Origin: Eumeta japonica
Lineage: Eukaryota; Arthropoda; Insecta; Lepidoptera; Psychidae
Direction of reading: 5' to 3'
Assembly (NCBI GenBank): GCA_005406025.1
Contig: BGZK01000220.1
Coordinates: forward strand, 310,001-374,000
DNA: 64,000 bases
Below, one piece after another: positions 33,890 through 47,149 of the stretch. Each line of letters begins with the position of its first letter. Positions within the stretch are counted from its first letter, which is position 1. The translations under genes were made by a program, and so were the position numbers. The notes beneath the pieces are model-generated. The model saw only the letters and a program-made list of their open reading frames with translations, had not been told where the DNA came from and searched no databases.

Positions 33890-34150
33890 ATTGAATCGAC
33901 ATTTTGAGGGACAAACAATCATGCAAGGAGGGAGTGGACAGAAGGAGGAGGAAGGGCTGACGGTCGGAGGTTGTGGAGTGATGGAAGGGAAGTGGACTAC
34001 TGGAACTCTCACTCACTGGACGAAAAGTAAAACAGAAACTATTATTTCACACCTGTATTTCGCGCGAGTGCGGTGTTGCACCGGACCGGCTCGTCCGTTT
34101 ACGTGCTGCAGCCGAGTTGGCCATAGAATAGTTTTACCACAATAAATGAC
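33890..34150 (-). repeat. Interspersed repeat copy, pyrimidine-rich on the minus strand
   Basis: The minus strand reads 'tgagagttccagtagtcc', 'acttcccttccatcactcc', 'cttcctcctccttctgtcc'. The plus strand at 43707-43800 has the same order ('tgagagttccggcgaccc', 'acttttcctccttcacccc', 'ccttccatcacctcactccc'). Two copies in opposite orientation show a dispersed family. The family name is unknown to me. Confidence 0.45.
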
Positions 34151-35760
34151 AGTTTTGTGCCATATTTTCCCTAAAAATGAATAAATAATTTTCTGGGCGT
34201 ATGAAGGCACTATACCTATAGATATCTGCTAAAAATTCGTGAGATGTTCGCTCCCATCCATTCACCAGAAGTCATCTGGCTATAGATGATCACCACTACC
34301 CGTGTGAAGCCAAGACGGGTTACTAATAATAGTTGTAAGTCATTTACTTTGACAATGATTTATATAATAATGCAAATGTAATACATGAAAAGGCAGTTAA
34401 GAATGTTGTAAACGACATAGATGAATGGTATTCTTATGTTGCACCTCCTTGTTAATATTATCCGCTCAGCTTTCGCAGCGCTAGTTAACAATTATACTGA
34501 ATGCCAATTAAATCTAGTTGTAAAACCGCTAAAGCGCTTAAGTTATCGTTTGTTTATAACCTACAATATAAAAAATGACACTGTGGATACAGAAGTGAAA
34601 AAGAGGCATATATGTAAAGTTCTATGTTGCAGCAGTAAGTATTATATTTATATTCCCTGTTCAATCTCTTGGTGAAATACATTTGTCATATTATTCACTC
34701 CCGACTATGAGTGAGTCTTTATTACAGAACTGTCTTTATGGAAGGAAGTTCCTTAACGCGGCTTGTATAACAGTTAACCGGAGGAAATCATAACATAACA
34801 AAAAAGGGTTACGCGCCCTCCATGCCACTTTGTCTCTCCATCTCTTTAAAAACACTTTTTATGTAATTTATAATTTACTACGTTATATCTTATTCTTTAT
34901 CGAATGAATGTTTTTCCTTAAACAATAAATTAAACTCTATGATTTTATTTATGGATAAAAAAGTATTCTCGTTAAAAACAACCGTCGCTAAAAACTCCGT
35001 TTCTGACGGGGGTTCCCCGACCGCACATTTAGTTTTATTTTGTGTTCTGCATAGTTTATCTATTTTCAAATAATGGAAGATACATTTTAATTAATAGGGC
35101 TTCAACTTGAGCCCTCCATGCTGCCTCTGTGAGGAATGCGAACTGAACCAGAAATAAAAAGATTGTGGAAGGTTTATTCTTCAGCAGTGAGATAAATAAA
35201 AATCTTATACACACAATATTTATCCATTTAGGAAAATTGAAAAATGCGTAACTTAAAAGGTAATTGAACTAAGATTCTTCTACAGAATCTCTATATTAAA
35301 GTAAATGTGCAGGATAGAATCAATCCTGTATCTTTCCGAAAACATTCACAATCTTTTTTAGGACAACTTTGCCAAGGAAACTACAACAAAAATATGTAAT
35401 TAAAAATATACTTATAAAATAATATAGACTCTACTAAATACTCGACCAGATATAAGCGCGGGCGCGTACGGATCAGCAGTTCTGTCGATCTAAGGGTGTC
35501 AATACGACAATTCTACGTAGATGTTTTAAGATATTTTTCCCAGAAACGGCTACTTCAATGACTATAATTTCTTTGGCTAAATTGTTCTAAAGAGGAAGGA
35601 GATTTTGAATATTTGCGGAAAGATGCATGATTGATTCCATAGTCTATAATATATGCTTTCTTTGATTACGACAGTATTTTTGTGTTACTTTATAGGATAT
35701 ATAAATAAAAATAGAACATATCCGAAACATGTTGTCGCTTAATCAATCTTTTTAAATCTT
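34151..35760. other. Intergenic AT-rich DNA, nothing recognised
   Basis: The 84-codon frame at 34421-34675 has no recognisable motif, and no splice or promoter context supports it. Confidence 0.35.
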
Positions 35761-35860
35761 ATGCCTGTTTACCAGAATATTAGGCAGAGACTACAGATTC
35801 CCATAATTTTATCTCGTTTATGGCACATTAAAGATCAAATGAACATGCGGCCTACTTGAA
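35761..35860 (-). mobile_element. Short RTE-like 3' end fragment
   Basis: The minus strand has 'gggaatctgtagtctctgcc', coding for (W)ESVVSA, followed by a break and '...ttctggtaaacaggc'. This matches the last 15 residues of the RTE-like tails at 13.0, 18.1 and 50.3 kb. A second, still shorter match ('gcagactccatagatttcatg') lies near 37530. Confidence 0.35.
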
Positions 35861-36899
35861 AGTAGGTGATTACCTATCCATGACATCCGCAACCCCACAG
35901 AAAAGTCAATAGGGTATAACTAGGCTTTTTTGAAGGAATAGGATATCAGTTATCTGATTGAGAGGGGGAGGTAGAGGCACCGGAACTTTTAAGAAGATTA
36001 GAATAAAACAGAATATTATCAAAAAGTAAGGATGAAGCCGTTTTGATTAATTTCAACAATTACTAGATTTAGATATAAAGTGCCATGGTACATTCCAACA
36101 ACTTTGGGTACACGCACATAAACTTCCAGAATTGGCAGAATTAAGATTTAAAGTGAGTGTTATTGAAGTTAATTGTTTATGAAACCTATTATTGCGTAAG
36201 TTTCATTTGAAATAACCCTTTTGACGACATTATACGCGATAAATTGTGTCAATATGCTTATTTTTAAGTATTTTAAGTACTTTATAAAACAAGCTTTTAT
36301 TTTTAACATATTTCATGATATTTTTGGTAACAAATAAGTTTTTAGAAATGCCATTCACTTTTAATTACTTGCATGGGTACATAGTCGTTATTGGGAATGC
36401 AAGAAGAAGAACTCATGACTGTTCTTTCTTAGGCAAAAGGCGGGACCAAAGCAATATTATTTTTCTTATTTTTGATTCATGCACCTACATGGAATTAAAA
36501 AACTACATAAAATAGAAAGGAAAAGATAATGAACAGATTTTATTATAGTATCAGATAATTTTTAAGTAGATTCTATTCAGCAAAACACGTCAAAATTTGT
36601 ATGCATCTAAACTCTGATATCAAATGCAGTCGGAGGGTCAATAAATCATCATTTCCTAAAGAAGGGCTCTAATCATTTTCTGATTGTCCATTAATATGAG
36701 ACACGTACAGACTTTGATACGCTACACCCAAAAGTTAATCTGTAAAGAAAATTACTTCAACCGGATACAGAACGCATAATGCGTAGTTACATCATTTGCG
36801 GCATGTCGTCCTCACCGAATTGAACTTTATTAATAGTAGCTTTCACCTACGGCTCCGCCCGGATGAACATAGAATAACTTCTTTCATCTTTTATATCGA
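35861..36899. other. Intergenic AT-rich DNA, nothing recognised
   Basis: No coding, RNA or repeat signal is supported. Confidence 0.4.
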
Positions 36900-37115
36900 C
36901 CGATTTTGATCCTTATTGCAGTCGTGATTCCAATTCCAGTACAGATCTATAACCCGGTTCTGCCTTCAATTCAATTCCGATGAAATTCTCTCAGAGGAAT
37001 CCACAATCTAACACAGAAAACACACGTTCTGCCGCTATTTTTTTTATTATGAAGCAATCTCGCTCACGGTCTCGGTCCTGCTTGAGATTTCGATTCTGAA
37101 CAAATGTTGAATTTG
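36900..37115. repeat. Degenerate 6-bp-period repeat, copy 1
   Basis: Words of the type GATTCC/TTCCAG/TTCCGA recur at six-base steps ('gtgattccaattccagtac', 'ttcaattcaattccgatg', 'tcacggtctcggtcctgc'). The same texture occurs at 40.4, 47.6 and 53.1 kb. It has diverged too far for a strict consensus. Confidence 0.4.
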
Positions 37116-37199
37116 ACCGTCCCTTGAACGTTGTTCTTATCAATAACCAATCGACATAGATAAATATTTCGTTCTAAGTTCGCACGAGTAAAGACGCGA

Positions 37200-37355
37200 T
37201 AAATGATCTCTATAAATATTATAGACTATACCTCATTTTGATGTATAAGTTATGTTACTGTAAAGTTTTATCAAAATCTGTCTAGTACTTTTTGTGCGAA
37301 AAAGTAACATTCATCCATCCTCAAAAACTTTCGCGTTTATAACATTAAATAGGAG
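37200..37355 (+). mobile_element. Tail of a dispersed lepidopteran repeat
   Basis: 'aagttttatcaaaatctgtc', 'tagtactttttgtgcgaa', 'aagtaacattcatccatcc', 'ctttcgcgtttataacatta' in order. From memory this is the 3' end of a widespread moth and butterfly interspersed repeat that ends in 'tttcgc(a)tttataatatta'. The class is uncertain. Confidence 0.45.
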
Positions 37356-40319
37356 GTAGAAATCCTCATGGACACCGACGCCTGGTGAGCCCCGGTCGGC
37401 TTAAATCGGGCCCTTACCTAGTAAATCTTCATGGTGTCTTTATCGCCGCCCTGTGTCCCTACTTAGGGTACGCTCACGCATTAGCGGGGCGGTGGCTCAT
37501 TTTGAGCCAAGGAAGGCCTAAGAAGGTGAGCAGACTCCATAGATTTCATGTAAGTCGTGATAACATGAGTTCTCCTACTGTATGTATGTACATTATATGA
37601 AATGCACATATACAGTGATACTAATGTGTAGTAAAATCTGACGTGTTCGCAAAGCGAAAATCTTTCTTGAGTACTTTTGGTTTAACAAATATTATTATGA
37701 TGATATTGAAAGAGATTTTTGTGTGATAAGTAACATTTTTTTATGTTCTTACAAAAATATATATACGTAATTATTCAATGTAATGATTATTTTGTTGACG
37801 TCTATTATATATAATATAATTAATAACGGCGCCTGAAAGTACTGTTTCACGATGTGATTTGTTAAATACACATTTTAAACTTATTACGTATATTTATTAA
37901 TGTATAACATTTGATTTTCTAGTCGACACAACGCCATTTAGTAGTTTATCAGTCGATTAACGTATGGTATAGTACACCATTCATGTATAATGAATCTGTG
38001 TAATGGTTTACACAACACAATAAGACAAAGGTTAATAGTCGAAACATGTTAGAGCTTAAGATCAATACAAAGTTATACCTGAATACCTACTGAACACGTC
38101 TACACAACTGAATAATTTGGCGGTAAACTTAGTGCGAACATAGCTGCTATATTAATTTAGTAATTTATGGATAACATTTGGTATATAATTGCGGTCATTC
38201 TAAGATGTCTGTACTACAATAAATAGGTTCTAATGATAATATCTGTAATCGTATTACTCAAAGTCTATTGTTAGAAAATACTAGTGCATCGCACTGCACA
38301 AATAAAAAAGCATTAGCTTGTTGTTTTTTCAACACATATATTGACGGATTTTAATTTTTTTCTCCTTTTTTGACGTTAATTTAATGTACTTGAAGTAACC
38401 ATCGTTTTATTTTAAATCGTTATGTTGATTTTAAATCAATTTTTTATTCTCAACTTAGAATATTTCTTGAAAAGTAGATATTATTTTTTTGTGAAAAAAC
38501 TTTCAAATTATTCCAATTAAAAAGAAATTGTAAAAAAATAGGTTTTTCAAGTTTGACGGTTTTGCTATTTTTTACTACATTACTACAAGAGCACCAAACT
38601 AGATTCTGAAAAAAAACAGAATATCGAATTTAATTCGACAAAGAAAATAGAAAGAAAAGAGAAAAAAAATAAATGTTTATTTTTATATATTTTTGGTAGT
38701 AGTGATAGGAAAATCAGTATTATGATGTGCTCAACTGCTTGTTTCCATTTACCGTAGCTCGTTCGGACTATGAACCAGCGAATGACGTCGACGTAAAAAA
38801 ATGGCATGTCTGTAACCGCCGTAGCCGTTGGGTCCCCTCTATTCTGACAGCCGCCCTCTTCGTTTAATCAAAATAATGTGCAACCCCTGACAAAAGAAAA
38901 ACTACAATTACCTCTACAGACTGTAAATAATCAGATAAAATTATCTGGCAGTGACCTGTAACCATGAGCTGTCATTTACTAAGGCGTTATATAAATTACT
39001 GCAGTTTTTTTTTCTTATTTGCATCTCCTTTTTTATGAATTTTTGACGAAATAAAGTTTTAGGTAAGATAGACAACGATAACGAACTTAGTAACAATCAT
39101 AATTTTGATGTTTTGTATTTGTAAAAGGTTAAGGTTAAATGATTTAGAATCTTTTGAAATTTTAAAACGTTAACATAAAAATAGTATGTTTAGTGATCGA
39201 ATTAATATTCATTAATTAACGTTGTTGGACATTTATTTGTGACAATTTGAGCAATAACTTGGTGTTGGTTATTCTATGACAATCGACAAGCATATCTATT
39301 AGTGGCTGTCTATAATTGCTGATAGATACATTTTTGTCACCCCTTAACGGTACTAGTCATTGCATGGACTTATGTCATGCTAAAAAAACTTATTAAAACT
39401 GCCAACTACTTGTTGGTAGTTTTAATACTTCTGACACCCTCATAGCTGTGACTGCCTGGTTTTTTCTGGGTATGTGCTGACTTAACCTAAAATGTATGGA
39501 AAAATTACATTTTAATTATGTAGATTAAGATAAACAAAATAGTAACGCTTGCTTTGGTATTCCATATCTGTCAATCTCCTCTCCAATATTAAATTAGTTG
39601 AATAAGAATTGATAATGGAAAAGCATATTCAAGGGTCAATGGTGGGTTGCATGGTGCATATTATTATACGCCATGTGCAAGCGCCTAAAGGAAATATCGC
39701 TTTTATTTTATATGTATCGGCTAGCAATCACCCTGGTCCTTGTTGCGTAAAAGTAGAAATCGATTGCGATTCGATTTGCAAGTCGAAATTGTTAGGTATA
39801 AATTTTTTTTATTCTTATACGCAATTTCGAGTGACTTTAAAGCGTTAGATTATATTAAAACTTTGCACACTTATCGAGAACCGATGGCTGTATAATAAAA
39901 TGGTATAATTGAACCGATCTAATGAAGAAGTCAGAAGGTGGGCACAGGAATTCTATAACGGAATAACATATTCTAGTCGTGTTTGAGCTTGTTAGAGTTG
40001 TCTTGAGATGTACTCTCACCATGAGTGATTTTCAGGGTTTGATGATGGATCCGGAAGGTAAGCACTAGTACTCTATAATAGAACAACGTAACCTAGTCGT
40101 ATGTCTTCTTAATAGAATTTTTTAAATGGATTTTGGCCATAATTGGCTTTCAGGATCTTTCAATGACAAAAATATTCTTTTTCATATTATATAACAACAT
40201 CACCTTTTATATAATAAATATATAAATACCAGTAGTAAGAGTATTTATACATTTCTTTGTCATTTCGATGTCCATTCCAGTATAAAGCGTAATTTGTTAT
40301 TAATGCCATTAATGCCAAA
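37356..40319. other. Intergenic AT-rich DNA
   Basis: A block at 37360-37525 ('ggtgagccccggtcggc', 'gcattagcggggcggtgg') looks repeat-derived but is unnamed. An imperfect hairpin lies at 39393-39424 (ttaaaactgccaa / ttggtagttttaa). The frame at 39609-39848 has no family resemblance. No gene is supported. Confidence 0.35.
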
Positions 40320-40445
40320 GGAAGGACCAAGATCGATATGGAGACCACCATTGAAATCGAGAGCGGGACGGGAACTCGACCCGGCACTGGAACCAGAATC
40401 AACATCGAGAATATGACCGCGATCGGGATCAAAATTAACAGCAAA
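40320..40445. repeat. Degenerate 6-bp-period repeat, copy 2 (opposite orientation)
   Basis: GGAACC/GGGACG/GAATCG words recur at six-base steps ('gagagcgggacgggaactcg', 'cccggcactggaaccagaat'). The complementary strand gives the same TTCCGG/GATTCC texture as the other copies. The minus-strand frame here (VPVPGRVPVPLSISM) only reflects the period. Confidence 0.5.
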
Positions 40446-41094
40446 ATCAGCTGATACAGAAAATGTAGGAACTCATTCTAATCTATGTCCACGGGCGCGA
40501 AACCGGGAGCACATTTGAATAATAAAAAAAAATTGTTAAGTTAGAGCATAGTTTATCTCTATGCATAATTTGATTGCAATTAGTCCAGCCGTCAACGTAT
40601 GACAAACATCTATACTAATATACTTTTACATTCTTTATATTATAAATGGCTTATAACCATCTACAAACTATTCCGTGTTTAATGGTCGCAGTCCGATACT
40701 GATACGATCAGTTCTTACGTGATCAAGCCACAAAAAATATTTTAATTTTATATACGTATATACAGATTATAATTTTATATTTTTTTTTCAAAGCTCAAGG
40801 AGACATCAACCAACAAGTCTTTGTAATTCTATCTTTCAGCACTTCCTATCGTTTTCGGGACCAAATTTATTTCTATTACTGAAACTACACTAATAGCTGG
40901 CTCTGAAATACAACTCCCGTATCGTTGCAACAGGTTTCCGAAAAAAAAAAATTGTTTTTGTTTATATAAGTTAACTTAGCGACAATTTCGTACTTAAGCC
41001 TCTAGCGTACAGGATCCTATTTCCATTTAAAAACTTTGAATGATAATTTTACATGTAAATCTGGCTGCCAAAATTAATGTTATACGTGTCCCCT
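40446..41094. other. Intergenic AT-rich DNA, nothing recognised
   Basis: No gene or repeat is identified. Confidence 0.4.
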
Positions 41095-41400
41095 GCGCGT
41101 GCTCATCCCGAGCAGCGGCGGCGCTCCCATTCCACAAATAACGCGGACGCTCCAGAAACTTCGAACCATTTTCCAATCAAATTCCATTACGATGAGACAG
41201 CCTAATCGCTAAGTCACCCGATATTTTGACGGTACAAGTGGGCCGAGGGCCGCGTCGTAACTAGCGGCGTTACAGCGACGCGGCCCGCGTCTCGCCGACT
41301 TAGACGCGCTCCCGGAGTTAATTTTGCGGAATGAACCCTTAAGTAAACCCTTTAGTCGACTTAATTCCGCCGCCCCTAGCTAAAGGGTTGACTCTATGTA
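41095..41400. other. CpG-rich island
   Basis: Includes 'gagcagcggcggcgctcc', 'gggccgcgtcgtaactagc' and 'cgacgcggcccgcgtctcg', then an inverted pair 'ccctttagtcgac ... ctaaaggg'. It shows no open frame of note and no repeat texture. It is a good candidate for conserved noncoding DNA. Confidence 0.3.
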
Positions 41401-41639
41401 CAGTCGCTAAATAGTGATGCTAGCTAGTGATCTCCGTCCTCTGTTGAAATCTCTTTAAGTATCTGTTCTATATACTACATTTCTAGGAGTTGTTTTAAAG
41501 ATTTCCACGCATAATTCGATGTAGAATTTATATTAAATTGTGTTTTAACAATTACTTCGTTGTTGTATGAAATTTTGTCACCCCACGACGAGAAATGCTC
41601 TCATCACACAATATTTTTATTTCAGATTAAAAAGCTTGG

Positions 41640-41880
41640 TTATCAAGTGTTCCACGCTAGCCATATGAGAGTTGTGACGACTGTTGTCACCAATGCGATG
41701 GCCACGTGAAGGACCAACGGCTTAATGCAATATCCGAAGCACGGTTGAATTGTTTAATTTGATTTAAAATTAAAAAACTCATTAATCAATTCATCGGTAG
41801 TCAGGAACTAACCCTGTTCATACCCACTGGTTCCAAGACAACGCTTTTAGCTACTGAGCTACCCTAGCTCTTTCTTTACT
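41640..41880 (-). mobile_element. tRNA-derived SINE, decayed
   Basis: The minus strand has a tRNA-like head with an A-box-like 'tagctcagtagctaaaagcg' (41861-41842), 'gttgtcttggaaccagtg', and a worn B box (ggttagttcc, about 41813-41804). Downstream comes 'ccgtgcttcggatattgc', the body I associate with lepidopteran SINEs. It would have been transcribed by Pol III. The fold is no longer a tRNA. Confidence 0.5.
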
Positions 41881-43019
41881 TTAGTTAATAGTATAACCGG
41901 CTGTATCATTTTAAAATATCAAATAAAAGAATTAATCTATAATAATATAACGTACTAATAAATGACCACTTGCAAGATAAGCAGTATAAGAAAAACGTAA
42001 TTTTTATTATTACTAGAAAAAGGTAAAGACTGATTTGAATTTTATCTAACAAATAAAAATATAAATCTTTCAAACGCACTGCTGATGTATTTTCTTGTTA
42101 TTGACAGTAAACAAAGCGCCTCATTTCCAAGCGTTGTCGGTGACATCTGTTGAGTACTGTCGGTGAACGAGGATAATTTTAGTATTATTGTATTTCCAAA
42201 TTATACGATATTTGCTATTTATTTTTAAAACGTCATAAATCATTTACTGTTATTTTCTATTCTACACTGTAGAGTTTGTCAGTGTATGTATTGACACATA
42301 ATTACACAGTCGTAAAGCGGAAAACATTTTTGTCATAGAAGTACAAAATACCACGATTCCATGGATTAGAATAATAAACATATGGATAAAAAAATATAAA
42401 ATTAATAAACAAACTCGATACCCATTTAATGTGCGTAAAATATTTGAAATAATTCTATCCTGAATATATTAAAATTTTCGCGTTAATATATTAAATAATA
42501 TAAGCTGCATATAGATGCAAAAAACAGCTTTATCCCTTGATAATTTAAATGCATTTTTTAATGAAAAAATTGTGATATGCATATTCAATATGTTTCTACA
42601 TATATGGATATACACGTATTGAGACTTATACATTTATATCATAGGTCTTTTCAGATAATATCAGTAACATTGTCGATAAATAAAATAATGATTTACAAAA
42701 GATATTTGAATAGCAATCACAGCTTACATGGTATCTTATCTTAGCTCAGCCATTCCAATAAATATAAAAATTAGGGATGACAAACGGCTACATCTTTAAT
42801 TCCATGTAGGACCTATTACTCAAGAGGCGTTACATTAATTGTATTAGCATTGTCATAAAAAAATGCTCATGTTGTGATTAGACCACATATTTGATATTAG
42901 TTCATTTTCTTCACATAAACTGTCGCTATTAAGGTCAAGTGGTCAAATTTAAAAGAGCACTATTATTTTCATACGAAGTCAGGTAAATAGTGCACATTAA
43001 CTATTAACTATTAATAGGC
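41881..43019. other. Intergenic AT-rich DNA, nothing recognised
   Basis: No gene or repeat is identified. Confidence 0.4.
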
Positions 43020-43560
43020 ACTACGCCCGCACCTCGAAAGTTTTCGACTCCAGTCTAGTCGGCAAGTTCAAAATCGTGTTGATTCTTGACAAAGGTCCTA
43101 AAAAGGTCCTTAGCTCATTGGATTCGGAATGACGTCTAGAAAAATGTATTCGAAGGATTTTACTGCACGAAAAAAATTGCAAAAGTTATTAACAAATTTA
43201 GATAAAAAAAAAGGTTTTTTGGTTTTTGGCAATTACTCAAAAACCATTGATACTAAGAAATTAAAAGAAGGGATTCATAAAAAGGAGAAAATTTCCTAAA
43301 AAAAATTTAACTCCCAGAACTCTACCTCCATTATTTATAATTTTAATTTAGTGCTGAAAATAGGGCCCCGCGCGGCCGATACACCACGGCCGCGCTACCG
43401 CTTACCAGAATTTATCACATAAAATATTTTTTTGTAGGATTAACTATCAATATTAAAAAAAATTACGGTGTCATCAGAACACTTCAAAGAAACAAACTCC
43501 CATAGAAAATTTTTTTTGTTTATTTTTCAAAAAGTTATACAATTGTAAATAAAATTGTAA
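43020..43560 (+). mobile_element. Probable dispersed lepidopteran repeat
   Basis: 'ccttagctcattggattcgg', 'gaatgacgtctagaaaaatg', 'gcaaaagttattaacaaatt', poly-A tracts, 'ccccgcgcggccgatacacc' (with the matching ggccgcgc) and 'acggtgtcatcagaacactt'. The A-rich, self-complementary texture and part of the wording match repeats I remember from moth genomes. There is no coding potential. Confidence 0.4.
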
Positions 43561-43689
43561 AAAAAAAATTGTAAGATAAATCATTTCCATGCTCCGATCG
43601 ATATGGCTGCAACACAAAAGTGGCCTTGGTCAACCGGTGAGTTACTACACTGTCACAGAACACAGACGTGAAGTAACTGCTTCCGCTAT

Positions 43690-43900
43690 TGCGTTTCATC
43701 TATTGAATGAGAGTTCCGGCGACCCACTTTTCCTCCTTCACCCCACTTCGCCTTCCATCACCTCACTCCCCCATCTATCACATATCTCGTTCCCATTCTC
43801 ATTCTCACATACTCAAAAGACCGGTAACTTTGGGGTTGCCACTGTTCATGAACAGCGCTGCACACCGACTTTTTAGTGGCTCGCATGCTCGTTTACCCTT
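43690..43900 (+). repeat. Interspersed repeat copy, partner of 33890-34150
   Basis: Pyrimidine-rich, 'tgagagttccggcgaccc' onward, homologous in order to the complement of 33890-34020. It ends with 'gctcgcatgctcgtttaccc', wording common in lepidopteran repeats. The overlapping frames (43589-44042) are by-products of the low-complexity sequence. Confidence 0.45.
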
Positions 43901-44639
43901 CGAAACTGTTCCAAAAAAAAGTAAAAATAGTAAATTTTTGTTATATGATTTAAAAAAAATATTTTACTTCCGTTACAAAATAATATCTTCATTTGAAGTA
44001 TGGACCGTGAAGAACTCCATTGTATTGGACAACATTTATTAACTTCCCGGTACGAAAATTTAAGTATTTTTGATAAAGGAATAATATAATTAAATTTGCC
44101 CAGAATCCGTAGAGTTCGAGCTCTATCCACAATTATTTAGTATTTTTAAAGAGCCTAAGTAGCACTTATTGAATTACTTAATTAATTTTTTAATCATAAA
44201 AATGTTCACAGATCTTTATGCACTCTTAGTTTCCATGTAATAAGCTAAACGCTTGGAAATCACAATTTCCTCACTTACCGCTTTTGTAAAGGGGACCACT
44301 CGGTTAATAAAACAGCTGTCACAAAAACAACTCCCTCGAGATATTTATGAACGACTCCAACTAGATAACAGAATTTCTTTCCTTTACAAAATCAGTATCT
44401 TTAAAATCATCTTTTGATTCTCCGCGAGGGGCGCTCGTCGAATGTCTAAAGAATTCAATAAAAAGATATTAAAATTAAGCCAATCTCTAATGGATTCTGA
44501 AAACGTTTCGAGTTGGCAAAAAAATTGGGTTGGCTTCTCGCAATTTCGTCACGTTTGAATCCTCGCCGCTCCTCCTTCGCCTTTCGAATTTACTTTTTCA
44601 TTTTTTTTTCTAAGTGAAAATAAATTATCGGCGTAATGT
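43901..44639. other. Intergenic AT-rich DNA, nothing recognised
   Basis: No gene or repeat is identified. Confidence 0.4.
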
Positions 44640-44890
44640 TTCAGGCTAGGATCCGGGAGAACGCACGGAGATGGGATACCGGGGCCGGTCAGTTTTTAGA
44701 GCGCGTTACTGAATATTATATTCGCGTGTGGAGGAACAAAACGCGCATTCCCGACGTCGATCGATCGAAGCCCGGAAATGGAAATATGATTTATTCCCAG
44801 TAGATCGCTAATGACGGCGGCCGGGCTATTATCAAGAGGAGGTAATTATTAGCGGTGACTATAGCAATACGGTTTCGCGAGAGGACCCAA
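44640..44890. other. Mixed-GC island
   Basis: 'ggataccggggccggtcag', 'gacgtcgatcgatcgaag', 'taatgacggcggccgggc' and 'taattattagcggtg' combine CpG and homeodomain-like TAATTA words, which is the look of a developmental enhancer. It has no open frame. The function is inference. Confidence 0.3.
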
Positions 44891-46815
44891 ATCGTACTTC
44901 AGTTTGTGTTATGTTGTTAACGAAGGAATTGCCAGTATTCATGGATTGCTGTGATTAGTTGCTCAAAAAATTGGTTTAGAACCGGTGGTAATGATGTCTA
45001 AGCGGCAAGAATTACTTAAGAAATAATAAGTGTATTTTGATTGTGTAGATTTATTACAACCTCGTAGTATTGATCCATATTCCATATATATACCGCAAAT
45101 TTAGTATAGTAGTAATACATCCCAATTACTATTTCTTACAAATACAATTATATAAAAGGGTAGACACCCTGAACTAGTTGGCAAGTCTGAGAGTACCGAT
45201 AACACCGTATGCGGTATAAATTTAGGATGTAAATTCTGCAACAGACGAATTTTATGATGCGATCAGGCCATTTTATAAGTTGTACTTTTCAATATTTTCA
45301 AAGTGGTATAAAGATACTTAGGACAGAGACAATTTGATGGACGAATGAATGGGCTAGTAAATTTCTGTTGGTAAAATCTAGAAAAATAAATAATTTATAC
45401 TACCAAACACAATTAAGAGTTTAAATATTGTGGACAGCTTGGTTAAAAAACCAAATGCGTTCTTCCGTTCTAATATTTCTAATACGATTATATATTTGCC
45501 CATACGAGGAATATAAAGCAATGAAAACTAGATAGACATTTTTGTTCTGAACTCTTGTCCCTCTTAACACTCTCTTTTTCTATGGCCCGGCTATTTCTGG
45601 ACTACAACTCTACATTACATAACATACTCGGTATCTCTAACATAATTTTTGAATTTTGTATTATATAAAAATTATATAAATTGACGTCGGTATAAATGTA
45701 TAAAACCTAAATTGTAATATATAAAATTCTAATTACCTTTGTGTATGCACGTACATTTTGAAAGACTATTAAAAAAATTTTTTTTGAGTAAGTGGTCGAT
45801 GGGAGGGTCAAAATCGGAACTAAGATATTTTGAAAAATTTCATGTCTGATATCTATCGCTAAAAATTATGAACTCTACTTTAAAACACTCGCTTAAAATG
45901 CGCCTACTTTTAAACGCGGCCCGCGAACGTATTTGCACACTAAAGTTTGGCCCACAACATGTCAAACGTTGCCTATACCTATTCTAGACAAATGTTAGTT
46001 TAATATAGAAACCAAATCAAACATGAGTGTAAATCGTTATGGTCTATTCTCTTTAGAATAGAATTGGATATTAAAAAAGCGTTAAAATTTTCATAGGTAT
46101 ATTTGCTTATATAGGACTGGAATTAAAAAAGTTATTAAGTTTAAGTACTCAATTGATTTGAGTGCTCCGGTGTACTTAAATAAAAATTAATACTTTTAAT
46201 TTTTTTTAGATAATTAAGAGAATATAGATACTAATTTTGTGCGAGTAAATTACTAACTGAATACGTAATGCTCGAGAGCAGTTTCAATCTATTTTAAGTA
46301 GAGAAATATTAAAAACGTTTATTTAAAAAAAAAAAACAAAGAATTAACATTTTTGGACAGAAAATGTCCAAATTTTTAACTAAGCAAGCGATACTAGTGT
46401 AGATACAGTTCATAATGTAATAAATATATCATTATCAATTAATTCGCAGTTTTTACCACTTATATATTAATAATGTAATACATATTATTAGACATAGACT
46501 TTCGTACTTAATCAACAACTAAAACAAGTCCCAACATTTCAATCAGCAACATATTATTATATATTTTATAATAATATGAAATGAATAATAAAATATTATG
46601 AAACTTTCGACAAATACACTATTCTTCAATTCGACAGCGAGACTCCATGAAAAACTAAATTCAGTATTTGTACTCCTCTCCAAAAACATTTCTCTGAAAG
46701 GCCTAAACTAACTTCATGAAAAAGAAAATCTCAGAATTCGTTCCAGCATTTCCCACCTCCTAGCACACCTAAATCCCGACAGGCGTGAAGTGTAAACCGA
46801 CAAGGGCAACTAAAA
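44891..46815. other. Intergenic AT-rich DNA, nothing recognised
   Basis: Poly-A/T runs and TA-rich DNA only. Confidence 0.4.
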
Positions 46816-47060
46816 TCAAACACAGCGACGGGCTGTAATCGCACCGCGCGATTCGTTGTAGGCACCTGTCATTAGGCGGCCTTTGTTCCCGACAGCCGCT
46901 GCAGGGCGGCCCCTCCCGCCCGCCCGGCGACCGGCAGTCACTCGGCCGTGTTTGGGCGTTTTCAGACATAACCCCGTCGAAATACGGGAAATCCTCGAAC
47001 GGCTTAAATATTTCATGGCTTTCTTAGCGTATATATTGAACGGAGAAAGAGTAGGAGGCA
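46816..47060. other. CpG-rich island
   Basis: 'taatcgcaccgcgcgattcg', 'gtaggcacctgtcattagg' (contains the E-box CACCTG), 'gcccctcccgcccgcccgg'. Three overlapping frames on both strands across it argue against coding. A regulatory role is inferred. Confidence 0.3.
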
Positions 47061-47149
47061 TTGTTATCCTGCTTTATGAAAACAAACATTTTATACATGC
47101 TTTTTGGATGTAAATGTAGAAAAAAATACACATAGAACAATTGTGTATC

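Noticed and set aside
40187..40444. Hydrophobic 85-codon minus frame resembling a membrane protein
   Set aside because: The V/P/I/L pattern is produced by the 6-bp-period DNA repeat.
43589..44042. 95- and 111-codon frames rich in Pro/Ser/His
   Set aside because: They overlap in two registers across a pyrimidine-rich dispersed repeat.
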